From Brachionus plicatilis (taxonomy: Eukaryota; Rotifera; Eurotatoria; Ploima; Brachionidae), in contig QEOQ01000590.1 in NCBI GenBank assembly GCA_010279815.1, positions 384,616 to 448,615 of the forward strand: a DNA stretch of 64,000 bases. The letters run 5' to 3'. This document shows, one piece after another, positions 25,501-36,565 of the stretch. Position 1 is the stretch's first letter. Each line of letters opens with the position of its first letter. Position numbers and translations under genes: made by a program. Under the pieces are notes generated by a model. The model saw only the letters and a program-made list of their open reading frames with translations. It was not told the origin of the DNA and ran no database searches.

Positions 25501-28500
25501 GGAAGTGATGAAAATAATGGGCCTGAGCAATTCGGTGCACCTAGTTGCTTGGTTCATAACATATTTCTTGCAGTTTAGTCTAATCATGGCCTTGGTCACT
25601 TGTGTTCTTCATTATGGCAAAATTTTGTCACACAGCGATCCCATTTTGATCTTTTTTTTGCTCGAAATTTTTGCCACAGCCACCATTTGCTTTTCCTTTC
25701 TGGTCTCGTCACTCTATTCCAAGGCGAAACTAGCGGCCGCCTCGGCCGGAATCCTCTACTTCCTGTCCTATGTGCCGTGTATGTACATATCAATTAGAGA
25801 AGATGTGGCCTTTGAGATTATACCTAGCTGGGCCAAGAGTCTAGCCTGTCTCCTATCAACGTCGGCATTCGGAATAGGCTCAAAGTACATAGCTTTTTTT
25901 GAAAATGACGGTGCTGGCCTCCAATGGCACAACTTGAACAAATCTCCTTTGGAAAATGACAATTACAATTGTCTAAATTGCATCATCATTATGCTCATGG
26001 ACTGTGTTCTTTATCTTGTGATGGCTTGGTATATTGAAAATGTAAATCCTAGCTATGGCATTCCGTTGCCTTGGAACTACCCATTTAAATTGAGCTACTG
26101 GACTGGAAGGCAAGAAATTATCTACAAGCAAAAAGAACCAGTTTGGAAAAGAGTGAAAAAAATTTTTCAAAGAGACCACTTGTCTTATGCAGAGCCTGAT
26201 CAAGCCAAGCTGCTAAATGATTTTGATGCAAATAATGGAAAAAGAAGCAGAAGAAGTGATTTGTTCGAGGCTGAGCCGAATGGCTTGAAAATTGGAGTAT
26301 CGATTAGAAATTTGTTTAAAAAATATGCTGACTCTAAATTGGCTGTGGACAATTTGAGTGTAAATTTTTATGAAAATCAAATTACTTCTTTTCTGGGCCA
26401 TAATGGTGCGGGCAAAACTACCACCATGAGTATACTGACTGGTCTCCTGCCAGCGACTAGTGGTAGTGCGCTTATTTATGATAAAGACATCCGAACTGAT
26501 ATAAATGAGATACGAAAAAATTTGGGCTTTTGTCCACAGCATAACATTTTGTTTGATAGATTAACTGTAGAGGAACATTTGTGGTTTTATGCCAAAATTA
26601 AGTTTATTAGCGACACGGCTATTGATGAGCTGATTGAGAATTTTTTAGCCGATACTGATCTAGCCAAAAAAAGAAACAATTTGGTTCATACTTTATCTGG
26701 TGGAATGCAACGAAAGCTGAGTGTGGCTATATCGTTTGTGGGTGATGCTAATTTGGTCATACTTGATGAACCGGTAAGAATATATTTAGATTTTATTTTA
26801 TTTATTTAAAATTCACTCACGAAAATTACGAGATGTCATAAAAAAATAATTTTTTCAGTATGCTAAAATATTATAGCCTGGTAATAATTCTAAAATTTGA
26901 AATTTCCTAGATCATTTAATTGGAAATTTTATAAAATTTAGCAGCTTTTTCTTTATTTTTACAAAAAATATCTTACTAATACCATTTATCTAATTCCGAT
27001 GCATTTTAATTATATGCTTTAGCATATAAAATTTGAAAAATTGAACAATTGAATTGAAAAAAAATTCTTTCAAAAAAAAGTCTCTTAATTTTTCAAGGTA
27101 ATTGTCAGATTAACTATTTTTAGTAACTCAATTAATTTTCAAAAATTGCTTTTAAATTTGTCTTTTAATCCAAATAAAATATATGAAAAGCTTTATTTGG
27201 TGTCAAAAATTGAAAAAAATACATAATAAACACCTTGAATATTATAAGGGGAGTACAAATTATCAAAATAAAAATCTTTGTGTTCTACAACTAATGAAAT
27301 AATATTTTTTAAAATTTTAACTACTTCTTTTGTTTGATTCGTGGCTAGGGCTGGCTAAACAATTATTCTGACTTGAGTTTTTTCAATTTATTTTTAGTTT
27401 AATGGAATTAATGATATTCCTTCCTATCATTAATTCCATTAAATCGATTTGTAAAAACTAAAAAAGATTTTAGAAAATTCTTTTTACGCATAAATTTGAA
27501 AACAAATTAAAAGGTTTAATTGGAAATTTTTTTTCAGTACAAGAAGATGGTAATAGAAAAAGTCTAATAATTTCTGTTTCATTCAACAGAAATCTACCAA
27601 AAACATCGAAAAATTACCTGTCAGTAGTATTGATCTTTATCTTTAATTAAAATAGAATTTTTTAATATGGGGAAAATGGGGGTTTAAATTGAACTTCAGC
27701 TAATAATAAAAAAACCAATTTGAATAATTTGAATTATAAAAAAACTTTTGCTATTCATTTTCTAGTCCATTAATAAATATAATTTTTCATATATTTTAAA
27801 CTGCATAATTTTAATAAAAAATCCTTAATTTGGCTATTTTAAGTCAAACTTGATTATTTTTGAATTTTCTGACCAAATTATTATTTTTGTCAAATTTATT
27901 ATTGTTCATTTAATTAACTATTAATTTTACTAGAGTAAAAAATATGATCAGTTTTTCAATTAAATTGACCAACTTTGAATTTTTGATTAATATTGTTGAT
28001 TTACTCTGAATGCAACAACCAAAAAATTATGATTTGCGTCTTATTGTTTCATCCTCGTCATTGCACCTATCAGGAAATATATTAAACAGCTATTATTAAC
28101 TAACAATTCTTTAGTGAGAACTTTTTTAATTTTTATTTAATTTTAGATGTAAGCCACACTTTTCCATAAACTTGTTGAAACCATTGATGACTGAAATTCA
28201 TATCATATTTTTTTTAATTTTTAAAAAGCGATCTTTATATATTATATATCAAATAGCTTAACAATATTAAAATTTATATTACAATTCCTTTTTCAATATT
28301 TAATTAAAAATTTAAATTATTTAAGACTGCCGGTGTCGATCCACATGCACGTAGAGCAATTTGGGATCTATTACTTAAGTACAAACAAGGTAGAACCATC
28401 ATTCTTTCGACTCATCACATGGACGAAGCTGAACTATTAGGAGATCGCATAGCCATAATATCGGATGGTCAACTCCAGTGTTGTGGAACTTCTTTGTTTT

Positions 28501-31500
28501 TAAAAAATGCTCTAGGCGAAGGAAATAATTTAATATTGGTCAAAGATTGTGGCTTAATGGACCGAGATTTGGAAATTTACCAGGAAGAACTAAGACTAAA
28601 CGGCCTCGAATCTTCTTTAATAAAAACACTTCAAAACTCATCCGAATTGTGTCTAATAACAGGTGAAACTGTCACTTTTTTGCTCCAAAATAAATATATC
28701 AATGATATACTTAATCTAATCAAACGATTTGTTCCATCGGCTTTTCTCAAAAGCGAAACCCTGAGAGAGTACCAATTTGTGCTACCTTTGCACGAACGCT
28801 CAAATCCTCGCTACTGGGAGCTTTTCAAAGAATTGGAAAAAAACTTTCTTCCATTAAGAGTCAAGTCATACGGTGTACACGATGTCTCACTAGAAGAAAT
28901 ATTTGTCAAAGCTGTTGAGCTAAAGGCCGACTTCAAGCAACCAAATGACAGCGATGATGAAAATCAAAAGAGTCCTGTGAACACATCTCTTTACAATTTG
29001 GACCACATATATTCCGATTTGGAAAGCGGATACAGACTCTATTTTAAACAAATTAAATCTTTGGTTACCAAAAGATATATTTACAATAAAAGAAATTGGA
29101 AGAGTTTGCTAACACAAATAATTTTACCAGCTTGTTTTGTGAGTATAGCCATGACTGTGGCACTATCAGCTCCGGGTTTTCTCGATCTGCCTCCACTCGA
29201 ACTTAGTCCAGCTCAATTTTATCCTCTCACAAAACCAGAAGGTATTTACATGCCATTTTCTTACAACCCAAACAAAACCCAAGATGGCCATCACACATCC
29301 GCCCCAACCAAAGCCATAGTACAAAGTCTATTTGCCCTAGTCGGCATCGGATCAACTTGTACTCTAAACAAAATAAATCTTACCCTAAAAGATGTAATCA
29401 ACCAAAATTATGAACTCAGTGGACACGTTTTTAATCAAAGCTATTTTGGCAATACAGAATCTTGCCAAAAAGTTTTCGATCAAAATTCTGACATTGATTT
29501 AGATAGCTTTCTAATTAATAATGTGTCGTTGGTGCAAAAGAAAAAAATAAACACCTATACACCCAAGTGTCAGTGTTTGGAAGACAATTCTGGATTTATG
29601 TGTTCGCAAGGATTCGACATGCCGCCTTACTTTAAACCAATAACCCATGAAACACTTCTAAATATCAGTGGTGAGAACGAAACAGAGTATTATTTGTCAA
29701 CCACGGACATCTATAGGCTTAAGAGGTACGGAGGTCTTGGATTTGACCAAGACCGACCTTTGGACAACCACATTAATCTACATGAACTAGTGCAGAGTTT
29801 GGAAAAAGAACGCATTGCTCGCATCTGGTACAATAACAAAGGATTTCATGCCATGCCAGTATTTCTCAATGTCCTGAACAACGCTATCCTGCGAGCCAAT
29901 GTTAGACAAAATTTAGCCGATGCCAATTTTCGCCTAAATGAATACGGAATAACTGTAGTTAACCATCCAATGAATCAAACAAATAATTATCTCAGCACCG
30001 AATACTTGCTCCAAGGCTCCGATGTTCTCATTTCAATATTTACCATTGTGGCCATGAGTTTTGTAAACGCGTCATTTGTTCTTTTTTTGGTCTATGAGCG
30101 TTCAACAAAGTCACTTCATTTACAATTTCTCACCGGCCTAAATCCTCTCTTGTACTGGGTCACCAATTTTATATGGGACATGATTAATTACATGCTGCCA
30201 GCTTCTTGTGTAATAATTATATTTAAAATTTTCGATGTTCCGGCCTTTGTGCACGGCAGCAATTATTCAGCAGTAGTACTTTTGTTTTTGTTCTATGGAT
30301 GGAGTGTCAGTCCTTTGATGTATCCAATGACATTCATATTTAAAGAGCCGTCCAGTGCCTACATATTCCTAATAGTCATAAATCTATTCACGGGCATTAC
30401 CTGTGTCGAGTCGAGCTTTTTGCTCCAAGTTTTTTCATTTGACACTGAGCTCAAGTTTGTGTACGAATTGGTCAAAGGGGCTTTTCTCATATTTCCGCCT
30501 TATTGCCTCGGAAGAGGCCTCATTGACATAGCCTACAATGATTACTACAACACTTTTTATACCAAGACAGGACAAGTGTCAAAAATTAGGTCTCCTTTCG
30601 AATGGGATATTACCACTCGGAATTTGGTTGCAATGGCGTGCATAGGCTTTGTTTCTTCCATATTCACTCTGTTGCTTGAATATGACTTTTTTAAATTTAA
30701 ATGGATAAGAAAATATTCTCGAGATGAGCAAAAATTGGTTTACATTGCCAAAAATGAGGATTCAGATGTTAAAAATGAAAGAATGAGAATTGAAAATGAT
30801 CAAGTCAGCAGTGACCAGTTGGTTCTCAAGGGTCTACGAAAATCCTATCCTAAACACAAAAATTTATCTGTGAAAAATTTTTTCAAAAAGAAGCCAGAAT
30901 TTGTTGCGGTTAAAAATTTAAGCTTCGGAGTACCTGAGGGAGAATGTTTTGGTCTGCTAGGTGTGAATGGTGCCGGCAAGACAACTACATTTAAAATGTT
31001 AACAACTGATTTAAGTCCGACTAGTGGCGAAATTTTGATTAAAGATTCGTCCAATTTGATTGATGCTCTGGCTAATGAGAAATTATTTTGGTCCAAAATT
31101 GGCTATTGTCCCCAATTTGATGCCTTGTACGATGAACTTACTCCTGACGAACATATTCGACTCTTTGCTAGGATTAGAGGTGTTAAAAAAAAATATGAAA
31201 ATTTGCTGAGTACAAGTTTGCTAGAAAGATTGGACTTGATTCAGTATGGCAATAGACCAGTGGGAGAATTGAGTTTGGGCAACAAGAGAAAATTATCTGC
31301 AGCAATATCTCTAGTCGGAAATCCATCGATTTTATTCCTAGATGAACCAACATCGGGACAAGATCCTGTTTCGAGGAGAAAATTATGGGAGGAAATCATC
31401 AATTTAACCAGAATTAAGAAAAAATCTGTTCTTTTAACCTCTCATTCGATGGAAGAATGCGAAGCTCTCTGTACAAGATTGGTATTATTATTTATTATTT

Positions 31501-34084
31501 TTTAAAATTAAAACTAATATGATCCAGCCTTTACTAAGCATTTTTTAAAATTTACAAGTATTCTTTATGAATTAAACATAATTAAAAACTTAAAAAGTTA
31601 TTTTCAAAGTTAAGCACATAAAAAATTTTTTAATGATAGGAAATACATTAAAATTTTTTTTTTGTTTACAAAAAATAATTGTTTCCTCCCTCAAACTGAT
31701 AGATTTATCAAGCTATTTATTCTACTTCACTTTAAAATACTTTCATTATTGATATGAAATTTTCTAATTTTAAACAAAAAAATCTAAATTTGATAAAATA
31801 AGGAAAAATTTTGAATTTTAAATATTAAAAATAGATTAGAAGGTCTTGTAGGTATCACTCCAGACTATTCTAAAAATCCATTACAAGCCAGGATCAATTT
31901 CAGGACTCGATGATAGAAAAGGGGTCATTTACACAATAGTAATGGCAAATAGATGAAAAATTTTGCATTTTAAATGCTGAAAATATTATATATATTACTT
32001 ATATTATTCTATTTTAAAAATTCAATAAAATCTAGAAAAATGATTGTAAGAAGGTTTATGTATTATTCACACCTAATAGAATTTAATTAAGAAATTTAAA
32101 AAAATTATGTGGCTTTCATATTATTTAAAGTTACAGAAATTCAAAACTTAAGTGTTGTCTGAATTTCTAATTTTTGACATGAAATTCAAGTGAAAAAAGC
32201 TTTTCAATAAAAAAATTGACACCCCCTTTTTTAAATAAAAATAAACACCAGAGTGAAGAAAATTTTATGCTATTTCAGAATATATTTGATAAAAAAAAAA
32301 TAGATTTATCATTGAATACCTGGGACTGAAAGAACTACAACAACTTTCTAAATGGTAAGTTATTTTAAAACCAATGGGTACAAATTTTTTTTTTAGCCCC
32401 CCAAAAAAAAATGAAATCTAGGGTTTCAAAGGACGTAGTTTATGATTTCTAAGTCAAGATAGCACTTTAGAAATTCAGATAACACTTAAATTTTGAATTT
32501 CATGAACTTTATGTTTTTAGATTATTTTCATGAAAATTTGAGGCCATAGAAATATTATTCTTAAATTTAAGATCGTAAAGGATAGATTTATCAAAGCTTA
32601 TTTTTAAATTTGATTTTTAATTAATATTAGAAAAAGTTAATCTAAAAGATTCTGAATACTCAAAAATTTGAAAATATTAATTTAGAGTCTAAAAAATTCC
32701 GTCAGAATCGAAAAATTTTTATGATTTCTCAATAATCTTTGTAAAGCAATTAACATTGTTTTGTCAATAAAATTTTATCATCTTTATTTAAACTGAAATT
32801 GATTCGATAAAATTTATAATTTTATAAACTATTTGTCATCTAGCTTTAAGAAAAAATTTGGTCTTATCCAACATACTCTTTTATGAAAATAAAATTTAAA
32901 AGGCTATTTTCAAAAACTGGATTACATGATCCTCTGAATTTTCCAGTATCAAAAAAATCCATTATAGTTTGGTCAACCAATTTAGACAATAAGAAATACA
33001 ATTTTAATGGAAAAAAATAAAAGCTTATGATCCGGAATGATGGAACAATAATTTTTCGTTTACTTTTCCAGATCCGAAAACAAGAAATTAAATTTCATGA
33101 ATTTAAATATGCCCAACAAAAAAAAACAAATATTTATCGACTTAAAAAATTATGAAAATTTAAAATTTTTCCCAAATATTCCTGAAAATTTTAAGAATGA
33201 AAATTAACAGTTAGTACAAATAATATATTTAACATTTTTAAAGATAAAATACCGGTAAAATAGCTAACATAGAACATTTGGATAGTTAATTAGATTATTA
33301 AAAAATTATAAATTTTAACTCAATATTTAAGAAAAAAATCAAACTAAATTTTATTTAAAATAAATAAATTAATTTTCATTTAAAGGCCATAATGGTCGAT
33401 GGTTCGTTTAGGTGCATTGGCAGCGTTCAGCATTTGAAGACGAAATTTGGCGATGGATACACACTGACCGTCAAATTAAAAGAAATGCCAAATTACTTAG
33501 CTACCATTTCAAATGGATCCACCAGAGACCAGTGCACGTCCTCAAAATCAGATACCACCAGTTTATCAAACAATAAATACATTTGTATGATAATGAACGA
33601 GCTAAAGAAGAGCATTGATCCATACTGTAAATTAAAAGAGAGGAATTTCAACAATGTGTACCAATTTGAGCTAAGAACGCCTCAATCAGAATCGTATGAC
33701 ATCGGAGATATTTATAGGCTAATAGAGCTAAATAAACTAAAATTTAACATTTGTGACTACTCATTGAGTCAGAATACGCTAGATAATGTGTTTGTTAACT
33801 TCGTGAGGGAGCAAACTTCGAAAAAGGAAGACTTTGTCGAGGATAATGAAGAAGAGATAGAGAATAGAAGATGTAATAAAAAATTTTTTAATGACGAAAT
33901 AATTAGACTTGCCGACGATGTTTTAGTTGATGAGATGGGAGATAATTTGATCGATTTCGAATCATTTTCTTCCAGTAAACTTGTTCTTAACGAACCTGTC
34001 TTAGATTCTTTTTTGATGTTAAAAACAAATTCTTATAGAAATTTGTCCGGATCAATGCTAAACGATGACGTGAGTTCTGTATAA
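22580..34084 (+). CDS. ABCA1-like: Full-length ABCA-subfamily ABC transporter (ABCA1/4/7-like), 5 exons
   Basis: Membrane ATPase of the lipid-exporting ABCA subfamily. Exons: 22580-22760, 22814-22931, 24154-26773, 28326-31481, 33386-34084 (6774 nt, 2257 aa; human ABCA1 is 2261 aa). Order: TM1 (about 30-50), large extracellular domain to about 510, TM bundle 515-735, NBD1, second TM start about 1234, second extracellular domain, TM bundle about 1543-1760, NBD2, cytosolic tail. NBD1 has Walker [11 protein letters not shown] (about 847), signature LSGGMQ (about 947), Walker B ending LDEP across intron 3 into TAGVDP, and H-loop [12 protein letters not shown]2 has Walker [11 protein letters not shown] (about 1852), an altered signature LSLGN (about 1955) and Walker [12 protein letters not shown]. 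The tail carries VFVNF (about 2160) and ends in SSV, both resembling ABCA1. Introns are 53, 1222, 1552 and 1904 nt. Orthology to ABCA1 rather than ABCA4/7 is not settled. Confidence 0.95.
22932..24153 (+). other. ABCA intron 2, 1222 nt
   Basis: GTAAGC donor and GCAAG acceptor; joining restores Thr followed by Met-Met in frame. AT-rich, with no recognised element inside. Confidence 0.75.
26774..28325 (+). other. ABCA intron 3, 1552 nt, splitting Walker B
   Basis: GTAAGA donor directly after LDEP and TTTAAG acceptor before TAGVDP, so the intron sits inside the NBD1 Walker B/D-loop. It contains the 18-bp hairpin at 27398-27443. Confidence 0.85.
27398..27443. repeat. Perfect 18-bp inverted repeat (hairpin)
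   Basis: Arms 27398-27415 and 27426-27443 are exact reverse complements (TTTAATGGAATTAATGAT) around a 10-nt loop. A weaker outer pairing follows. Possible MITE relic or RNA hairpin in the ABCA intron. Confidence 0.85.
31482..33385 (+). other. ABCA intron 4, 1904 nt
   Basis: Donor GTATTA after CTRL, acceptor TTAAAG before AIMVDG; joining gives the conserved ABCA H-loop continuation. AT-rich, no element recognised. Confidence 0.8.
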
Positions 34085-34961
34085 ATTTAATTTTTTAAGT
34101 TCATTTTTTATTTTGGTTTATTTTTACCGATTTTTGTAATAAAAAAATATTAGTTTTTATCACGGTTTTATTTAATCTAATGCTGCTAAAAAAAGTACTG
34201 AAAATTTTTTAACTTGAAATAATTTAATAATTATTTTCTAAAATAAATTAAAATCAATCAAAACTTTTTGATTACTAATAAATTAATAATTAGAATAAAT
34301 TGGTGAAAAGGCAATGTAATTAATTCTTCGAAAATTCGTTTAAGAGCTTTTAAAAAAAATCTTACTAGTAAATTCGCTTCGACTGCCTCTGAAAATAAAA
34401 TAAAAATCATTTAAAAAAGTATTTAGAATTCAATAATAATTTTTAAAATTTTTTAAAAAAATTTAACTCTCCAAAAATTTTTTCATTTATGATCATTTGA
34501 AATTTAGATTGCAAAATTTAAAAAAATAAATTTTCACATCTCACAATCACATTTGGTAAAACAAATTTATGTCTCTGTTTAGAAAAATAAAACGTAGAGT
34601 GGAAAAGATGTTAAAGATAAAGACTATTTATTTTAATAAATTTTAATTGATCAAAATTATATTTATTGCGCATTATTTTATTTTATCAAGAAATGATATT
34701 TTTAACATATGAAATCAAACTGATTTTAACAAAAGTTTTTCCCAAACACCCATATTTTTTACGTGGTAACAAGTCAAATTAGCTTCAACCGACTCGACAA
34801 ACATTCAAATAAAAGTTATTTTTAAAATTAAAACATTTAGTTTTCCAAAGATAATAACACCTAAGTAAATTAATGTAAACGATTTCCATATGGAGATCAA
34901 GTAACTATTTAAAGAATACTCTTACCATCTAAATCAAATCAACTGAATCAAAAACGAAAAA
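34085..34961. other. Intergenic, ABCA 3' end to next gene
   Basis: Holds the ABCA polyadenylation signal and presumably the promoter of the leucine-rich gene. Nothing else recognised. Confidence 0.6.
34138..34143 (+). promoter_or_regulatory. Polyadenylation signal of the ABCA gene
   Basis: An AATAAA hexamer lies 54 nt past the ABCA stop codon. It is the first canonical signal downstream, so it is the likely 3'-end signal. In DNA this AT-rich the hexamer also occurs by chance. Confidence 0.5.
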
Positions 34962-35753
34962 ATGAAATTTCAACCAAGAAACTCTTCAGCAAATCTCTTG
35001 AAAAGACCAGCTGTACTGGAATATATTGCTGTAAATTGAATGAGAAAAAGTTTTATGTTTAAATTTTCAATAATTTAAAATTTAGAATACACTGATTGCC
35101 AGTCCATCGTCGTTGCAAGAAATTTTTTCTTTCTTGTCACAAAATGGAGTTAATCTTCAAGAATTAGTTGCTGGAAACTTTTCTTCATTGAACGGTTTAA
35201 ACTTGGTCGATCGCCTTACCGTAAATTATCACATAAAATCAAATAATAAAAAATGTATTTTTTTTTATTTAATATTTAATTTAGGCTTTTATTCAAAGCA
35301 GACCGCAACTTAAAGAATTAGTTGTGAAAATATTAAGCCATTTCGGTATTCAATTGCCAAGAATCGACTGGTCAAGTATTGGTCAAGCTATAATCGATGC
35401 TGTTCCAACAATTATTCAGCATGTTCCAACTGTAATCTCAGTAATTAGCTTGTTCGGTAAAAGAGATGCATCCAGAGATCTTTTGAACAATTTGGTTACT
35501 TTGGCATCACAATACAACATTGATTTGTCTGTAATTGAATCAGCAATTCAAGCTATCCAATCCGGAAACATTTCCCAGTTGTTAAATTTGGTTTTGTCCA
35601 ACATTAACTTGCCAGATATTTTGGCAGGTTTAGATGTTCAGTCTTTGTTGGGTAACTTAGATTTATCTCAATTGTTACCTTTAGTTCAAAATCGTAAGTT
35701 CTAAAATAATTTATCTTTTGTTACAATTAAACTTTTTTTTAGTGTTGGGTTAA
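34962..35753 (+). CDS. Unrecognised leucine-rich helical protein, 4 exons
   Basis: I do not recognise this protein. Exons inferred: 34962-35030, 35086-35220, 35285-35693, 35743-35753 (624 nt, 207 aa). Phases agree at every join, and the introns are 55, 64 and 49 nt. The last donor is a perfect GTAAGT at 35694. Reading through it would give a short tail and stop, whereas splicing gives a final LLG and stop, in keeping with the preceding hydrophobic repeats. The protein alternates leucine/isoleucine with asparagine and serine (for example LLNLVLSNINLPDILAGL), suggesting amphipathic helices or a secreted lipid-binding type of protein. No clear signal peptide is seen on the chosen start, so an upstream first exon may be missing. 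An LFGKR motif (about residue 120) resembles an amidation-cleavage site, but the context is not peptide-hormone-like. The gene sits about 0.9 kb after ABCA on the same strand. Confidence 0.6.
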
Positions 35754-36565
35754 GAAAGCAAAAAATTTTGATGATACTATTTTTTGGTTAAATATTATAA
35801 ATATTTTAAATTTTTTAAAATAAATTCTGCAAATTTATTTTTTTATTTTTATTTGGTTTTATAGCTTCATGTTAATTCAAATAAAATAAATGACAAAATA
35901 TTTTTAAGTTTTCCAAATGTCTCGTAATTTATTTAGATTATTTTTTAATTTAGCATTGTGATAAAAGAAAGATTTTTTAAATAAACAATTTTTTACATTT
36001 CTTTTTCATTGTTTTTAATATAAAAATTCATAGATATTTAAATTGGAAGGCCGCAACGATAATTTATATTTGCCATGATTATGTTTGCATTGAACGGCAA
36101 AAATTTAAATATCAATTTTGACTAAAAAATTACATGAAAATATTCGCACTATGATTTTAATTTTAGTGAATTTAATTTTAACTCTTATAAACTAATATTT
36201 AAAAAAAATATATTTTAAAACTTGATCAAATCGATTTTTTTCCAAAACTATTTTTTATTGAGACGATAAGATCTAATTCATTAACATCTTGTATTTTTTG
36301 AGTGCATAAATATGCCCATCAAATGTCCAAATAACTATTTTGTGAGAATTTTATTAATAGAGAATTACCGGTGTTAATAGTAAATATCTTAAAACAAACT
36401 AAATAAATAAACCTTATCTCAATTGTCACTAAAGTATAATATTACTAATAGGATAGTGGACTAGAATTAATTATTTAAAATAATATTGTTTTGATTTTAT
36501 GTCATTATTTTATAAAAAACTATTTTAATAATAAATCATTGATTTATCTTATTTACAAAAGTCTA
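35754..36565. other. Convergent intergenic region
   Basis: Between the 3' ends of the leucine-rich gene (+) and the SLC26 gene (-). AT-rich; only the polyadenylation signal noted above is seen. Confidence 0.6.
35819..35824 (+). promoter_or_regulatory. Polyadenylation signal of the leucine-rich gene
   Basis: AATAAA lies 66 nt beyond the inferred stop at 35751-35753, which supports the gene ending here. Confidence 0.4.

Noticed and set aside
24926..26542. Several 60-130 codon minus-strand frames
   Set aside because: Shadows of the ABCA exon, whose own frame is strongly supported by domains.
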